NCBI RefSeq assembly: GCF_003116035.1
Contig: NZ_LGQW01000015.1
Span: 6,869,168 to 6,909,839, forward strand
DNA: 40,672 nt
Reading direction: 5' to 3'
Origin: Azospirillum sp. TSH64
GTDB lineage: Bacteria; Pseudomonadota; Alphaproteobacteria; Azospirillales; Azospirillaceae
Shown here: piece by piece, positions 24,096-33,600 of the stretch
Layout: every line of letters begins with the position of its first letter
Position numbering within the stretch: position 1 is the first letter of the stretch
The notes under the pieces: generated by a model
Database searches by the model: none
Told to the model about the DNA's origin: nothing
The model's input: only the letters and a program-made list of their open reading frames with translations
Position numbers and translations under genes: made by a program

Positions 24096-25298
24096 ATGTC
24101 CTCCCCCAGTCTTGCCGGCCGTGACGACGGCCCCGCCATCCCGATCCTGTTCCAGTATGGCTTCCGCTTCTTCTTCCTGTTCAGCGGCGTGGCCGCGGTC
24201 GGGCTGCTGGCCGCCTGGCTGGGCGTGCTGGTGACCGGCGAATGGCCGGACCATGCGGCGGGCGCCAGCGCCTGGCATGCGCATGAGATGCTGTTCGGCA
24301 TGGTGGTGGCCGCCATCGCCGGCTTCCTGCTGACCGCGGTGCCGAGCTGGACGGGGACCAGGGCGGTCTCCGGCGCGCCGCTGATGGCTCTCGCAGCACT
24401 GTGGATCGCCGGCCGCGTCGCCGTGTTCCCCTGGACCGGCATGCCGGAACCGGTGGCGGCGGTGATCGATGTCGCCTTCCTGCCGGGACTCGGCATCGCG
24501 CTCGCCCGGCCGCTGGTGAAGGCGGGCAAGTGGCGGAACAGCGCCTTCCTGATCCTGATCGGGTTGCTGACCGCCGCCAACCTGCTGATCCATCTGGACT
24601 GGCTGGAGATGCTGGACGGCGGGGCGGATGCCGGCTTTGCGCTGGGGCTCGGCATCGTCCTGATGATGGTGACGGTGATCGGCGGGCGCATCCTGCCGGC
24701 CTTCACCCGCAACGGGCTCGGCAAGGACGGCCTCGGCGTGCGGTCCTGGCCGATGGTGGAGCGGCCGACGCTGGTTCTGACGCTGGCGCTGATCCCGGCG
24801 ACGATGCTGGCCCCGGAGTCGGCGGTCACCGGATCGATCGCGCTTGCCGCCGCGGTGGCCCATGCCGTGCGGCTGGCCGGTTGGCAGGGCTGGAAGGCTT
24901 GGCGCTCGCCGATCCTGTGGATCCTGCATGTCGGCTATCTGTGGGTGCCGGTGGCGCTGACCTTGCGTGGGCTGCATGCCCTGGCCGGGCTGCCCGCTGC
25001 TTCGGGAACCCATGCGATGACGGTCGGTGCCTTCGCCACGCTGATCCTGGCGGTGATGAGCCGCGCCTCGCTCGGCCACACCGGACGGCCGCTGACGGTG
25101 TCGCGGGCGACGGTCGCCGCCTATGTGTTGCTGACGCTCGCCGCGGCCGGCCGCACCGCCTCGCCGCTGCTGCCGGTGGACTGGGTGTGGGGGGCGCTGC
25201 AATGGTCGGGCTATGCCTGGGTCGCCGCCTTCGCCCTCTACCTCGTCGCCTATGCCCCGGTCCTGCTGGCGCCGCGGGCCGATGGGCGGCCGGGCTGA
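24096..25298 (+). CDS. nnrS: NnrS family heme/copper membrane protein
   Basis: NnrS is a polytopic membrane protein induced by nitric oxide and associated with denitrification and NO tolerance. This 400-aa protein has about 12 hydrophobic helices. Family traits include FRFFFLFSGVAA at the start, the histidines of WHAHEMLFGMVVAAIAGFLLTAVPSWTG, GGRILPAFTRN in the middle and HAMTVGAFATLILAVMSRASLGHTGR towards the end. A candidate FNR/Nnr box lies upstream at 24008-24021. No nitrite or NO reductase gene is adjacent, so it is a stand-alone member of a wider regulon (inference). Confidence 0.93.
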   Translation: MSSPSLAGRDDGPAIPILFQYGFRFFFLFSGVAAVGLLAAWLGVLVTGEWPDHAAGASAWHAHEMLFGMVVAAIAGFLLTAVPSWTGTRAVSGAPLMALAALWIAGRVAVFPWTGMPEPVAAVIDVAFLPGLGIALARPLVKAGKWRNSAFLILIGLLTAANLLIHLDWLEMLDGGADAGFALGLGIVLMMVTVIGGRILPAFTRNGLGKDGLGVRSWPMVERPTLVLTLALIPATMLAPESAVTGSIALAAAVAHAVRLAGWQGWKAWRSPILWILHVGYLWVPVALTLRGLHALAGLPAASGTHAMTVGAFATLILAVMSRASLGHTGRPLTVSRATVAAYVLLTLAAAGRTASPLLPVDWVWGALQWSGYAWVAAFALYLVAYAPVLLAPRADGRPG

Positions 25299-25329
25299 CG
25301 GGCTTAGCAGGACGGACAAGGTGCAGTGG

Positions 25330-25350
25330 GGCGGGGCGTTACGCCCCGCC
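25330..25350. terminator. GC-rich hairpin between nnrS and the receiver gene
   Basis: GGCGGGGCG (25330-25338) and CGCCCCGCC (25342-25350) form a perfect 9-bp stem. The three-base loop TTA is the stop codon (TAA) of the minus-strand receiver gene. It sits between convergent genes and may end both transcripts, although no T-run follows. Confidence 0.45.
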
Positions 25351-25713
25351 GCGGAAATAGCGGTCGATGGCGTCGGTCATCTCGACCTCGCGGAAGGGCT
25401 TGGTCAGGACCGGGCGGGCCTGATGGCTCTTCGGCAGGCCGGCGGCGCCATGGCCGGTGGTGAAGACGAAGGGGATGCCCTTGGCGCCCAGAGCGTCGGC
25501 GACGCTGTCGACGCGCTCACCGCGCAGGGTGACGTCCAGCAGGGCGGCGTCGATGCCGCCCTCGGCGATCAGGTCCAGCGCCTCCGCCACCGTGCCGGCG
25601 GGGCCGACGACGACGACATTCTGGACTTCCAGCGAATCCTCGATGGCCATGGCCACCAGCGGTTCGTCTTCGACGAGCAGGATGCGCAAGGGCTTGGATC
25701 GGTCGGCTTCCAT
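25339..25713 (-). CDS. Single-domain response regulator (receiver only)
   Basis: This 124-aa protein is a CheY-like receiver with no output domain. The acidic pair is E15/D16, the phosphorylation site D60 (DAALLDVTLRGE), the switch threonine T85/T86 and the conserved lysine K105 (VLTKPF). The DVxLxGE form of the active-site loop and the short length resemble receivers that pair with HWE or HisKA_2 kinases in alphaproteobacteria (inference). It lies convergent to nnrS and has no kinase neighbour; the 160 bp upstream (25714-25873) hold no recognisable gene. Confidence 0.9.
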   Translation of the reverse strand: MEADRSKPLRILLVEDEPLVAMAIEDSLEVQNVVVVGPAGTVAEALDLIAEGGIDAALLDVTLRGERVDSVADALGAKGIPFVFTTGHGAAGLPKSHQARPVLTKPFREVEMTDAIDRYFRGGA

Positions 25714-25873
25714 GGACAGGCGGCTCGCTGCTGGTCAAAGCGGTGGTCGGCGGACAGATGGGGGTCGCGATCCCATCCGGCAACCGGCGTGAGCTTTTCC
25801 GTTCAGCCGTCCGCTTGTCCACCCCGACCTTGGTCATCGCCCATTGGGCCATCCGCAAGCTCGGGCTGGACTA

Positions 25874-26266
25874 TCACCCCAGATCATCAAGTGCCTGTTG
25901 GAGGGAGGGGTAGAGCGCCTCGACCAGCGATCCGTCCGGCCTAACCGGCGATGGCAGCACGTCCGCCCCTTGCAGCGCGCGGGCCAGGGGCAGGCCGCCG
26001 ACCTCGACGAAGCCGCCGCGCTCGCCATACTGGCCGACGATCCAGTCCTTGAGCGCCGGGTCGCCGTCCAGCGCGTTGTTGTGCGAAATCATCGCATGGG
26101 TGCCGTCGTCGGACCGGCGATACCAGGCATGGCTGCCGTCGCCCAAATCCATCGGCGTGAAGCCGGCCGCGGTCATCGCCTGGCGAACCGCCGGCCGCAC
26201 CCGGTCAATCCTCACCCCGGACCGCGTGCCGGTCCATTGGTCGAGATCGTCCGCAAGCTCGCTCAT
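25874..26266 (-). CDS. Hypothetical protein (130 aa)
   Basis: I do not recognise the family. The sequence is compact and soluble, without signal peptide or TM segment. An N-terminal helical part contains VRPAVRQAMTAAGFTPMDL, and a beta-rich middle reads HAWYRRSDDGTHAMISHNN. Then follow a tryptophan-containing segment (LKDWIVGQYGERGGF) and a C-terminal helix (LVEALYPSLQQALDDLG). The start ATG at 26266 has AGAGAGG about 5 nt ahead; ATG 26299 is less likely. It is same-strand with both neighbours but separated by 125-160 bp, so probably a single-gene unit. Confidence 0.7.
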   Translation of the reverse strand: MSELADDLDQWTGTRSGVRIDRVRPAVRQAMTAAGFTPMDLGDGSHAWYRRSDDGTHAMISHNNALDGDPALKDWIVGQYGERGGFVEVGGLPLARALQGADVLPSPVRPDGSLVEALYPSLQQALDDLG

Positions 26267-26391
26267 GGTGCCTCTCTGGTCGTTGTCCTGATGGATCAAC
26301 GCTTCAGGGAGGCTTTTGTGCCGCGACCACCTGTCCGAATGTGGAAGCCGCCATTGCCTGATGGGTGCTGTCCAACCGTCGGCTTATCCGT

Positions 26392-29130
26392 TCAGACGTT
26401 CATGGGCGTGCGTGCGGCCAATGCTGCGAGCGAGCGGTCGAGCAGCTCGTAGAGACGCCCTTCCTGTTCCAGAACCGCGGCGGCGGGGGCGTGTTCCAAC
26501 TCCTTCGCCAACAGACCGAGGGCGGCGGCGCCGAGATTGAGCGAAGTGCCCTTCAGCGTGTGGGCGGTGCGGTTGTGCGGCTCTCCGGCGCGCGCCTGGG
26601 CGACCAGGCCATCGATGGTCTTGCGGCCATTCTCGGTGAAGCCGGCGATGGAGGCGGCCCAGTCGTCGGCCGTCAGCACCTCCAGCAGCAGCGATACCTG
26701 TTCTTCGTCCAGCAGGTCGGCGTCCGGGATAGCGGTCATGTCAGCCTTCTGAGACGGGGATTCGGGAGCGGCCTGTTCCGGGGTGGGGGGCGGGCTGTTC
26801 CCGCCATCGCCCTTGCCCAGCACCGAAGCCATTTCGGCGAAGAGCAGGGCGGGACGCAAGGGCTTGGTGACGAAGCCGTTCATTCCGGCCGACAGGCATT
26901 CCGGCCGCGAGCTGCCCGACGCATGGGCGGTCAGCGCCAGGATTGGCACGCTGCCCCTGTCTCCGGGGAGGTCGCGCACGCGGCGGGTGGCGGTCAGCCC
27001 GTCCATGCCCGGCATCTGTATGTCCATCAGCACGAGGTCGAAGGGCTGGTCGCGGACCATGCGCACCGCCTCGCTGCCGCTGGCGGCCAGCGCCACGCTG
27101 TGGCCGGCGCGTTCCAGGATGCCGCGGACGATGTCGCGGTTCACCTCGATGTCGTCGACCGCCAGCACGCGCAGCGGCGGCAAGGCGGCGACGCGCGCGG
27201 CCTCGCCCAGGCTGGTTCCGTGGCCGGCATCGACGCGGCGCAGCGCCGACGGATCGCCGGGACCGGCGACGATGGTGAAGCGGAAGACGCTGCCGCGGCC
27301 GGGAGCGGTGTCGACGGCGATGCTGCCGCCCATCAGCAGGCAGAGGTCGCGGCAGATCGCCAGCCCCAGCCCGGTGCCGCCATAGCGCCGGGTGATCGAG
27401 CTGTCGGCCTGGGTGAAGCGGTCGAACAGGGTCGGCACCGAATCGGGCGCGATGCCGATGCCGGTGTCCTCCACCTCGAACTCCAGCAGGAAGGAGTCCG
27501 GGCGGCCCTGGGGAGCGAACTCGGCAGGATCCCGGTCCAGCCGGCGCACCCGCACGGCGATGTGGCCCTCTTCGGTGAATTTCACCGCGTTGCCGACCAG
27601 ATTGAACAGGATCTGGCGCAGCCGGGCCGGGTCGGTGACGATCACCTCCGGCACCGACGGCATAAGCCGGGCCGACAGGTCCAGCCCCTTGTCGGTGGCA
27701 TTGGGGCGCAGCACCTCCAGCACGCCGTCGATCAGCTGGGGCAGGGCGCAGTCGGCCTCCTCCAGGTCGATGCGCCGGGCCTCCAGCTTCGACAGGTCCA
27801 GGATGTCGTCCAACAGCCGCAGCAGCGTTTCGGCCGACCGGCGGGCGACGTCGGCCAGCCGCTTCTCCTTCGCCGGCAGCGAGGCATCGGCCAGCAGGGT
27901 CAGGTTGCCCAGCACGCCGTTCATCGGGGTGCGCAGCTCGTGGCTGACGGTCGCCAGGAATTCGGTCTTCGACCGGCTGGCGGCTTCCGCCTTCTCCTTG
28001 GCCTGGAGCAGCTGTTCGGCGGCGCGCCGCGGCTCGGTCACGTCGATGCACAGCCACAGCTTGCCGATGGCGGTCCCGGCAGCATTGCGCACCGGCACAT
28101 TGTGCCAGCTGACGATGCGCCCGTCGGTCAGCGTCATCTCGCGCCGCTCGTCGCCGTCCACCGCCGACAGCAGCGTGTGGTCGGTGTCGCTGGGGGCGTT
28201 GCCGGCATTGGCAAGCGTCTCGTCCAGCCGATGACCGACCGGCGCTTCGGCAATGGCGAACAGGGCGGAGAAGGCCGGGTTGGCATAGGCGATGCGCCCG
28301 TCGGCGCCGACGAACAGCACGCCGAAATCCATCGCCGACAGCAGGGCCGACAGGCGGGCGCGTTCCTGCTCCATGTCGCGGGCGAGCGCCTCCTGCTCGT
28401 CCAGCGCCACGGTCAGCTGGTCGACGCGCTCCTTGATGGCGTGGGACATGGTGTTGAAGGCGGCCCCCAGCCGGCCGATGTCGTCGTCGCCTTCCGCCAG
28501 TGCCGGCGGGCTGTAATCGCCGGCCGCCACCCGTTCGCTGGCCCGCGCCAGCGCCGCCAGATGGCGGGTCAGCCACAGGCCGAGCAGGGTCAGCAGCCCG
28601 GCCGACAGCAGGATCTCCGACAGGGCGATGGCGATGCCCTGGGTCAGCAGGTCGCGCCGGGCCTGGACGATGTGGGCCAGCTCCAGGCCGAACTGCACCG
28701 TGCCCAGCTTCTGCCCGGCCAGCGACACCGGCACCGTCACGTCGTAGCGGGCGACGCCGTCCTTGGCGTCCAGCGTCAGCGTCGGGTCGGGAGCGGGCAG
28801 GCTGCGGTCCTGCGGCCAGCCGCTGGTCGCCACCAGCTTGCCCTTGCTGTCGGCGACGGCGAGATAGAGCACGCCGCCGGTGGAGCGGCTTTCGTCCAGC
28901 ACCGCCTGCAGGGTCGCATAGTCGCGCTGGGCCAGCGGCGCCACCAGGGCGGCGTTCAGCACCGGCGCCACCTGTTCGGCATGCAGCTTGGCCTGTTCGG
29001 CGAGGCTGCCGTAGAGCAGGCGCACGCTGTTGGCGACCAGCAGGGTCAGCATGATCGCCTCGACCGCCATGGCGGCGGCCAGCATGCGCCCGCGCAGCGT
29101 CTTCCAGGGCGCCAGACGGGACAGGATCAT
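26392..29130 (-). CDS. Membrane hybrid sensor histidine kinase with receiver and Hpt domains
   Basis: This 912-aa phosphorelay kinase has TM1 (16-38), a periplasmic domain (40-160), TM2 (163-187) and HAMP (188-240). A PAS domain (about 262-370) precedes HisKA with H397 (TVSHELRTPMNG) and HATPase (about 495-622, NLVGNAVKF, DTGIGI, GGTGLGL). The receiver with D703 (LVLMDIQMPGMDG) and K756 and a C-terminal Hpt domain with H857 (TAHTLKG) follow. The His-Asp-His layout resembles BarA/TorS-type kinases, needing a separate final response regulator, which is not next door. Its ATGA start overlaps the stop of the PhnD-like binding-protein gene, suggesting that protein presents the signal to the periplasmic domain. 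Confidence 0.95.
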   Translation of the reverse strand: MILSRLAPWKTLRGRMLAAAMAVEAIMLTLLVANSVRLLYGSLAEQAKLHAEQVAPVLNAALVAPLAQRDYATLQAVLDESRSTGGVLYLAVADSKGKLVATSGWPQDRSLPAPDPTLTLDAKDGVARYDVTVPVSLAGQKLGTVQFGLELAHIVQARRDLLTQGIAIALSEILLSAGLLTLLGLWLTRHLAALARASERVAAGDYSPPALAEGDDDIGRLGAAFNTMSHAIKERVDQLTVALDEQEALARDMEQERARLSALLSAMDFGVLFVGADGRIAYANPAFSALFAIAEAPVGHRLDETLANAGNAPSDTDHTLLSAVDGDERREMTLTDGRIVSWHNVPVRNAAGTAIGKLWLCIDVTEPRRAAEQLLQAKEKAEAASRSKTEFLATVSHELRTPMNGVLGNLTLLADASLPAKEKRLADVARRSAETLLRLLDDILDLSKLEARRIDLEEADCALPQLIDGVLEVLRPNATDKGLDLSARLMPSVPEVIVTDPARLRQILFNLVGNAVKFTEEGHIAVRVRRLDRDPAEFAPQGRPDSFLLEFEVEDTGIGIAPDSVPTLFDRFTQADSSITRRYGGTGLGLAICRDLCLLMGGSIAVDTAPGRGSVFRFTIVAGPGDPSALRRVDAGHGTSLGEAARVAALPPLRVLAVDDIEVNRDIVRGILERAGHSVALAASGSEAVRMVRDQPFDLVLMDIQMPGMDGLTATRRVRDLPGDRGSVPILALTAHASGSSRPECLSAGMNGFVTKPLRPALLFAEMASVLGKGDGGNSPPPTPEQAAPESPSQKADMTAIPDADLLDEEQVSLLLEVLTADDWAASIAGFTENGRKTIDGLVAQARAGEPHNRTAHTLKGTSLNLGAAALGLLAKELEHAPAAAVLEQEGRLYELLDRSLAALAARTPMNV

Positions 29131-29978
29131 TTCCCGGCCTTCAGGACGCTCCGGACCTCGTCGGCCAGCGGCTCCATCGCCTCCAGCTCCTCGTCGGTGA
29201 CCGGGCGGTAGCCGCCCAGTTGGTTGGCGTCGAAATAGGTCCGGCCCTCCGCGGTTTCGCCGAAGGCGAACAGCGCCTTGCGCAGCGGCTCGGCCAGGGT
29301 GGCCTGCTTGCCGTTCAGCATATAGACGCGCCCGGCCATCGACCGGCTTTCGGCGACGGTGGACAGCTGGGCCTGCACCTCCGGCGCCAGCTTGGCGCGG
29401 TTGGCCAGCGACATGAAGCCGGCCGACGCGTCGCCGGCCAGGATCAGCTGGGCCACGCTGTCCGCGGCGCTGACATAGCGGAGCTGGATGTTGGGCAGCT
29501 TCTGCTCGGCCAGCCAGTGCTGGCCCCACAGGGTGACCAGCGACGATGGGCTGAGCCCCAGCACGGTGGTGCCGGCCAGCGACTGGACCGTCCGGTAGGG
29601 ACCCTTGGCCGCCGTCACCAGCACGGCGCGGAAGTCCGATTTGTAGGTCAGCAGCGGCAGGTAGCCGGCATCCTTGCGCAGCATCTCCGCCTGATGGCCG
29701 GTGGTCACGGCGATGTCGTAGTCCTGCTCGACCGCGCGGCGGGCGAAGGCGGTGAAGTCGGGCGCCGTCACGATCTCCACCGGCCGGCCCAGCGCCGCCT
29801 CCACCGCGCGGCGGACGGGCTGGTACTGTTCGATGATGACGCGGGCGCTGGTGTGCGGGGCGATGCCGATGCGGAACGCCTGCTCCTCCGCCAGAGCCGG
29901 AAGCGGCGCGGTGGCCGCCAGGCCGCACAGCACGGCGGAACAGAGCGCGGCGAGGCGGACGAACGGTCGCTTGGTCAT
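29127..29978 (-). CDS. PhnD-like periplasmic substrate-binding protein
   Basis: This is a secreted binding protein of the phosphate/phosphite/phosphonate (PhnD) class. A signal peptide is clear: a basic start, a hydrophobic core and PALA before E31. The mature part opens with FRIGIAPHTSARVIIEQYQPVRRAVEAALG and includes YDIAVTTGHQAEML and GGYRPVTDEELEAM, as in the family. No permease or ATPase gene is adjacent; instead the gene overlaps a hybrid kinase by four bases. A sensory rather than transport role is therefore likely (inference), as in TorT/TorS or LuxP/LuxQ. The ATG at 29978 was chosen for the signal peptide; the frame extends further upstream without coding character. Confidence 0.9.
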   Translation of the reverse strand: MTKRPFVRLAALCSAVLCGLAATAPLPALAEEQAFRIGIAPHTSARVIIEQYQPVRRAVEAALGRPVEIVTAPDFTAFARRAVEQDYDIAVTTGHQAEMLRKDAGYLPLLTYKSDFRAVLVTAAKGPYRTVQSLAGTTVLGLSPSSLVTLWGQHWLAEQKLPNIQLRYVSAADSVAQLILAGDASAGFMSLANRAKLAPEVQAQLSTVAESRSMAGRVYMLNGKQATLAEPLRKALFAFGETAEGRTYFDANQLGGYRPVTDEELEAMEPLADEVRSVLKAGK

Positions 29979-30348
29979 GGCTTTCGGCTCCCTACGGACT
30001 GCAGGTTTGAAATGCCGGCGCTTGGACGGACAGCATTCGTGACGGCGGCGGCCCGAGCGGTGGTCTAGGACGAAAGATATAACATTCGATAAATGCCGCA
30101 GGTAGGGGCAAGAGCGCACAGGGTGGCCTTTGCCGGGCATGAACCGGCCAACACCCGCTGCTGGCGGCGCTCCTTGAACCTTTGACCGTCACACCCCGCA
30201 TCATTCCGGCGGAGGTGCGCAACTTTGGAACGGCGGCCGGACAGGATTCTGCACGAAGCCAAGAAAGATCACGCTTTGGTTGCGGACCGGTCCGCTATGT
30301 GTCGGAGAGCCCGCATCAACCCCCGCACAGCCACCGAGGACCCCGCCC
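29979..30348. other. Divergent intergenic region (phnD-like / small ORF)
   Basis: No further gene is supported. It should hold the promoter of the binding-protein/kinase operon; the AT-rich core at 30071-30094 is the best place, but no clear hexamers were fixed. On the plus strand TTGACC (30182-30187) is a possible -35 without a convincing -10. A frame opening at 30225 behind GGAGG runs into a non-coding frame and was not accepted. Confidence 0.45.
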
Positions 30349-30537
30349 GTGCCGGAACGAGCCCAGGACCCGCAGTCCGCCATCTGCCGCGCCATCCGCC
30401 TCCTGCGCAGCCACAGCCGCGGCTGCGACAGCGTCGAGACCCGGCGCCTGCTGATCCACACGGAACGCTGGATGATCTGGATGCTCCGCCGCGAGGAGGG
30501 CGAGGATCTGCCGGTGCCGGCGGAACTGGCGGGGTGA
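30349..30537 (+). CDS. Small hypothetical protein (62 aa)
   Basis: A short frame with strong third-position GC codes for a mostly helical basic protein. Two cysteines (C13, C26), a helix AICRAIRLLRSH and a Trp/Met-rich helix HTERWMIWMLRREEGEDL are seen. The GTG start at 30349 has GAGGA 8 nt ahead; a TTG at 30280 has no ribosome binding site. The gene is followed after 27 nt by a perfect 15-bp terminator, which supports it as a real transcription unit. No family is recognised. Confidence 0.55.
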   Translation: MPERAQDPQSAICRAIRLLRSHSRGCDSVETRRLLIHTERWMIWMLRREEGEDLPVPAELAG

Positions 30538-30564
30538 GAGGTCCCGAAAGAAAGCTCCGAACGA

Positions 30565-30598
30565 AAACAGGCCCCTCCCGGTCGGGAGGGGCCTGTTT
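30565..30598. terminator. Strong bidirectional Rho-independent terminator
   Basis: AAACAGGCCCCTCCC (30565-30579), loop GGTC, GGGAGGGGCCTGTTT (30584-30598) make a perfect 15-bp stem whose outer A/T pairs give a U-run on both strands. It ends the 62-aa gene on the plus strand and the efflux operon on the minus strand, 24 nt after the RND stop. Confidence 0.9.
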
Positions 30599-30622
30599 CG
30601 TCGAAGGATGCCCGACGGCGCG

Positions 30623-33600
30623 TCAGGTCGTGCTGCGCAGCTGCTCCGCCCGGTTGGAGCGCGAGGCGGCGTAGTGGTCCTTGGCCAGCAGGGTGTAGAC
30701 GGCCGGCAGGACGAACAGGGTGAACAGCGTGCCGATCAGCATGCCCGACACGATGACCAGACCGATGGAGAAGCGGCTGGCCGCACCGGCACCCGCCGCG
30801 GTCAGCAGCGGCAGCAGGCCGACCACCATCGCCGCCGTGGTCATCAGGATCGGGCGCAGGCGGACGCGGGCGGCATGCTCGATGGCGGTGCGGCGGTCGA
30901 CGCCCTCATTGAGCTGCATCTCGCGGGCGAACTCCACCAGCAGGATGCCGTGCTTGGAGATCAGGCCGATCAAGGTCACCAGACCGACCTGGGTGTAGAT
31001 GTTCATGGTGGCGACGCCGAAGAACAGCGGCAGCAGCGCGCCGCAGATCGACATCGGCACCGACACCAGGATGACCAGCGGGTCGCGCAGCGATTCGAAC
31101 TGCGCGGCCAGCACCAGATAGATCACGATCAGCGCGAAGGCGAAGGTGACCATCAGCTGGCTGCCCTCCGTCACGAACTGGCGCGACTCCGACAGGTAGG
31201 CGTGGTTGAAGCCGGCCGGCAGCTGGGTGCGCGCCTGCTCCTCCAGGAACTCGACGACCTGACCCATCGAGACGCCCGGCATCGGCACGGCGGAGAAGGT
31301 GGCCGAGGGCAGCTGGTTGTACTTGTTCAGCGCGTTGGGCTCCACCGCGGTTTCCACCGACACCACGGTCGACAACGGGATCTGGGCGCCCGAACCGGAG
31401 GTGACGTAGTAGTTGGTCAGCGACTCAGGAGTCAGGCGCTCGGCCCGCGGCACCTGGGGAATGACCTCGTAGGAGCGGCCGTTCAGGTTGAAGCGGTTGA
31501 CGTAGTTGCCGCCGACCAGCACCGACAGCGTGCTCGACACCGACTGCATGGTCAGTCCGAGATCGGCGGCCTTGGCGCGGTCGATCTTCAGCCGGACGAC
31601 CGGGCTGTCGTATTGCAGGTCGCTGTCGGTGACGATGAACATGCCGCTCTTGGTAGCGGCGTCCTTGATCCGCTCGATGGCGTCGAAGATGGTGCGGTAG
31701 TCGCCGGGGCTGGAGATCACCATCTGCACCGGCAGGCCGCCGGTCGAGCCGGGCAGGGCCGGCGGCGACACCAGGAACACGTTGATGCCCGTCACCTTGC
31801 CAAGCTCGGCCTGGGCCAGCGGCTGCAGCTCCTTGGCCGACCGCTTGCGCTCGCCCCACGGCTTCAGGATCATGCCGGCGAAGCCCTGGTTGAGGGTGGG
31901 CAGGCCGGTCAGGATGAAGCGGGTGTCGGTCTCCGGGAAGGCGGCGAAGGTCTCGTCGATCTGCTTGCCGAAGCTGTCGATGTAGTCGAGGTTGGCGTAT
32001 TGCGGCCCCTTGGAGATGCCGAACAGGATGCCCTGGTCCTCTTCCGGCGCCAGTTCCGACATGGTGTTGGCGAACAGGTAGCCGACCGACAGCAGGATGC
32101 CGACCGCGAACAGCAGGGTCGCGGCGCGATAGTCGAGCATGCCGTGCAGCCGCCGCTCGTACCAGCCCGCCAGCCGTTCGAACTGGCGGTCGAGGAAGGC
32201 GGCGAAGCGGCCCGGCTCCCCCTCCTTCAGGATGACGGAGCACATCATCGGCGACAGGGTCAGCGCCACCACACCCGACACGATCACCGACGCGGCCAGC
32301 GTGAAGGCGAATTCGCGGAACAGCGCGCCGGTCAGGCCGCCGAGCAGGCCGATGGGGGCGTAGACCGCCGCCAGCGTGATGGTCATCGAGATGACCGGCC
32401 CGATGATCTCGCGGGCGCCGATCAGCGACGCGGCGACCTTCGACTTGCCGTGCTCGATATGCCGGTGGATGTTCTCCACCACCACGATGGCGTCGTCGAC
32501 CACGAGGCCGATGGCGAGCACCATCGCCAGCAGCGTCAGCAGGTTCAGCGAGAATCCCAAAGCCAGCATGAAGGTGGCCGCACCGACGATGGACAGCGGA
32601 ATCGTCACCACCGGGATCAGAACCGAGCGCAGGCTGCCGAGGAACAGGAAGATGACGACGATGACGATGGCGACCGCCTCCAGCAGCGTCTTCACCACCT
32701 CGTCGATGGAGGCCTGGATGAAGCGGGTGCTGTCGTAGACGATCTCCATGTTCATGTTGGGCGGCAGGTTGCGCCGCAGCTCCGGCTCCATCTTGCGGAT
32801 GTCGGCGACGATGTTCAGCGGGTTGCCGGTGGGGGTGCTGTCGATGCCGATGAAGATCGCCTGCTGCCCGTTCATCGCCACGCTGGCGTCGAAGCTCTTG
32901 GAGCTGAGTTCGACCGTGGCGATGTCGCGCATGCGCACCAGCGCCCCGTCCTTGGCCTTCACCACCATGTCGCGGAACTGCTCAACGTCGGTCAGGCCGG
33001 TGTTGGCGGTGACGTTGGAGATGACGAAGACGCCCTTGGTCTGGCCGGGGGCCGACTGGTAGTTGTTGGCGGCCACCGCCGCCGAGACGTCGGCCGGCGA
33101 GATGTTGCGCGCCGCCATCTTGACCGGGTCGAGCCACAGCCGCATGGCGAAGGTCTGGCCGCCCAGAATCTGGGCGCGGGCGACGCCCTCCACCGTGGAC
33201 AGCACCGGCTGCACCACGCGCGTCAGGTAGTCGGAGATCGCCGCTCCCGACAATTCGGGGCTGGAGAAGCCCATATAGAGGATCGAGGTGGTCTCGCCGG
33301 TCGATTTCAGGATGACCGGGTCGTTGGCCTCGCGTGGCAGCTGGTATTTGACCTGCTGCACCTTTGCCATCACGTCGGTCATCGCGACGTTGGGGTCGAA
33401 GTTCAGCCGGACATAGGCGGTGACGACGCTCTGCCCCTGGGTGGAGGAGGAGGTCAGATAGTCGAGGCCCTCGGCCGAGGAGACCGCCTGTTCGATCGGC
33501 GTGGCGATGAAGCCCTGCATCAGCTCCGGCGAGGCGCCGGGATAGCTGGTGGTCACGGTGATGACCGTGTTCTGCAACTGCGGATACTGCCGGATCGGCA

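Noticed and set aside
26365..29211. A very long plus-strand open frame antisense to the hybrid kinase
   Set aside because: High-GC codon bias of the true minus-strand gene removes stops on the opposite strand. The translation is Arg/Gln/His-rich with no domain, whereas the minus strand encodes a complete kinase.
30225..30674. Plus-strand frame beginning behind GGAGG near 30217
   Set aside because: After about 25 residues it becomes a Pro/Arg-rich shadow of the 62-aa frame and runs through the terminator.
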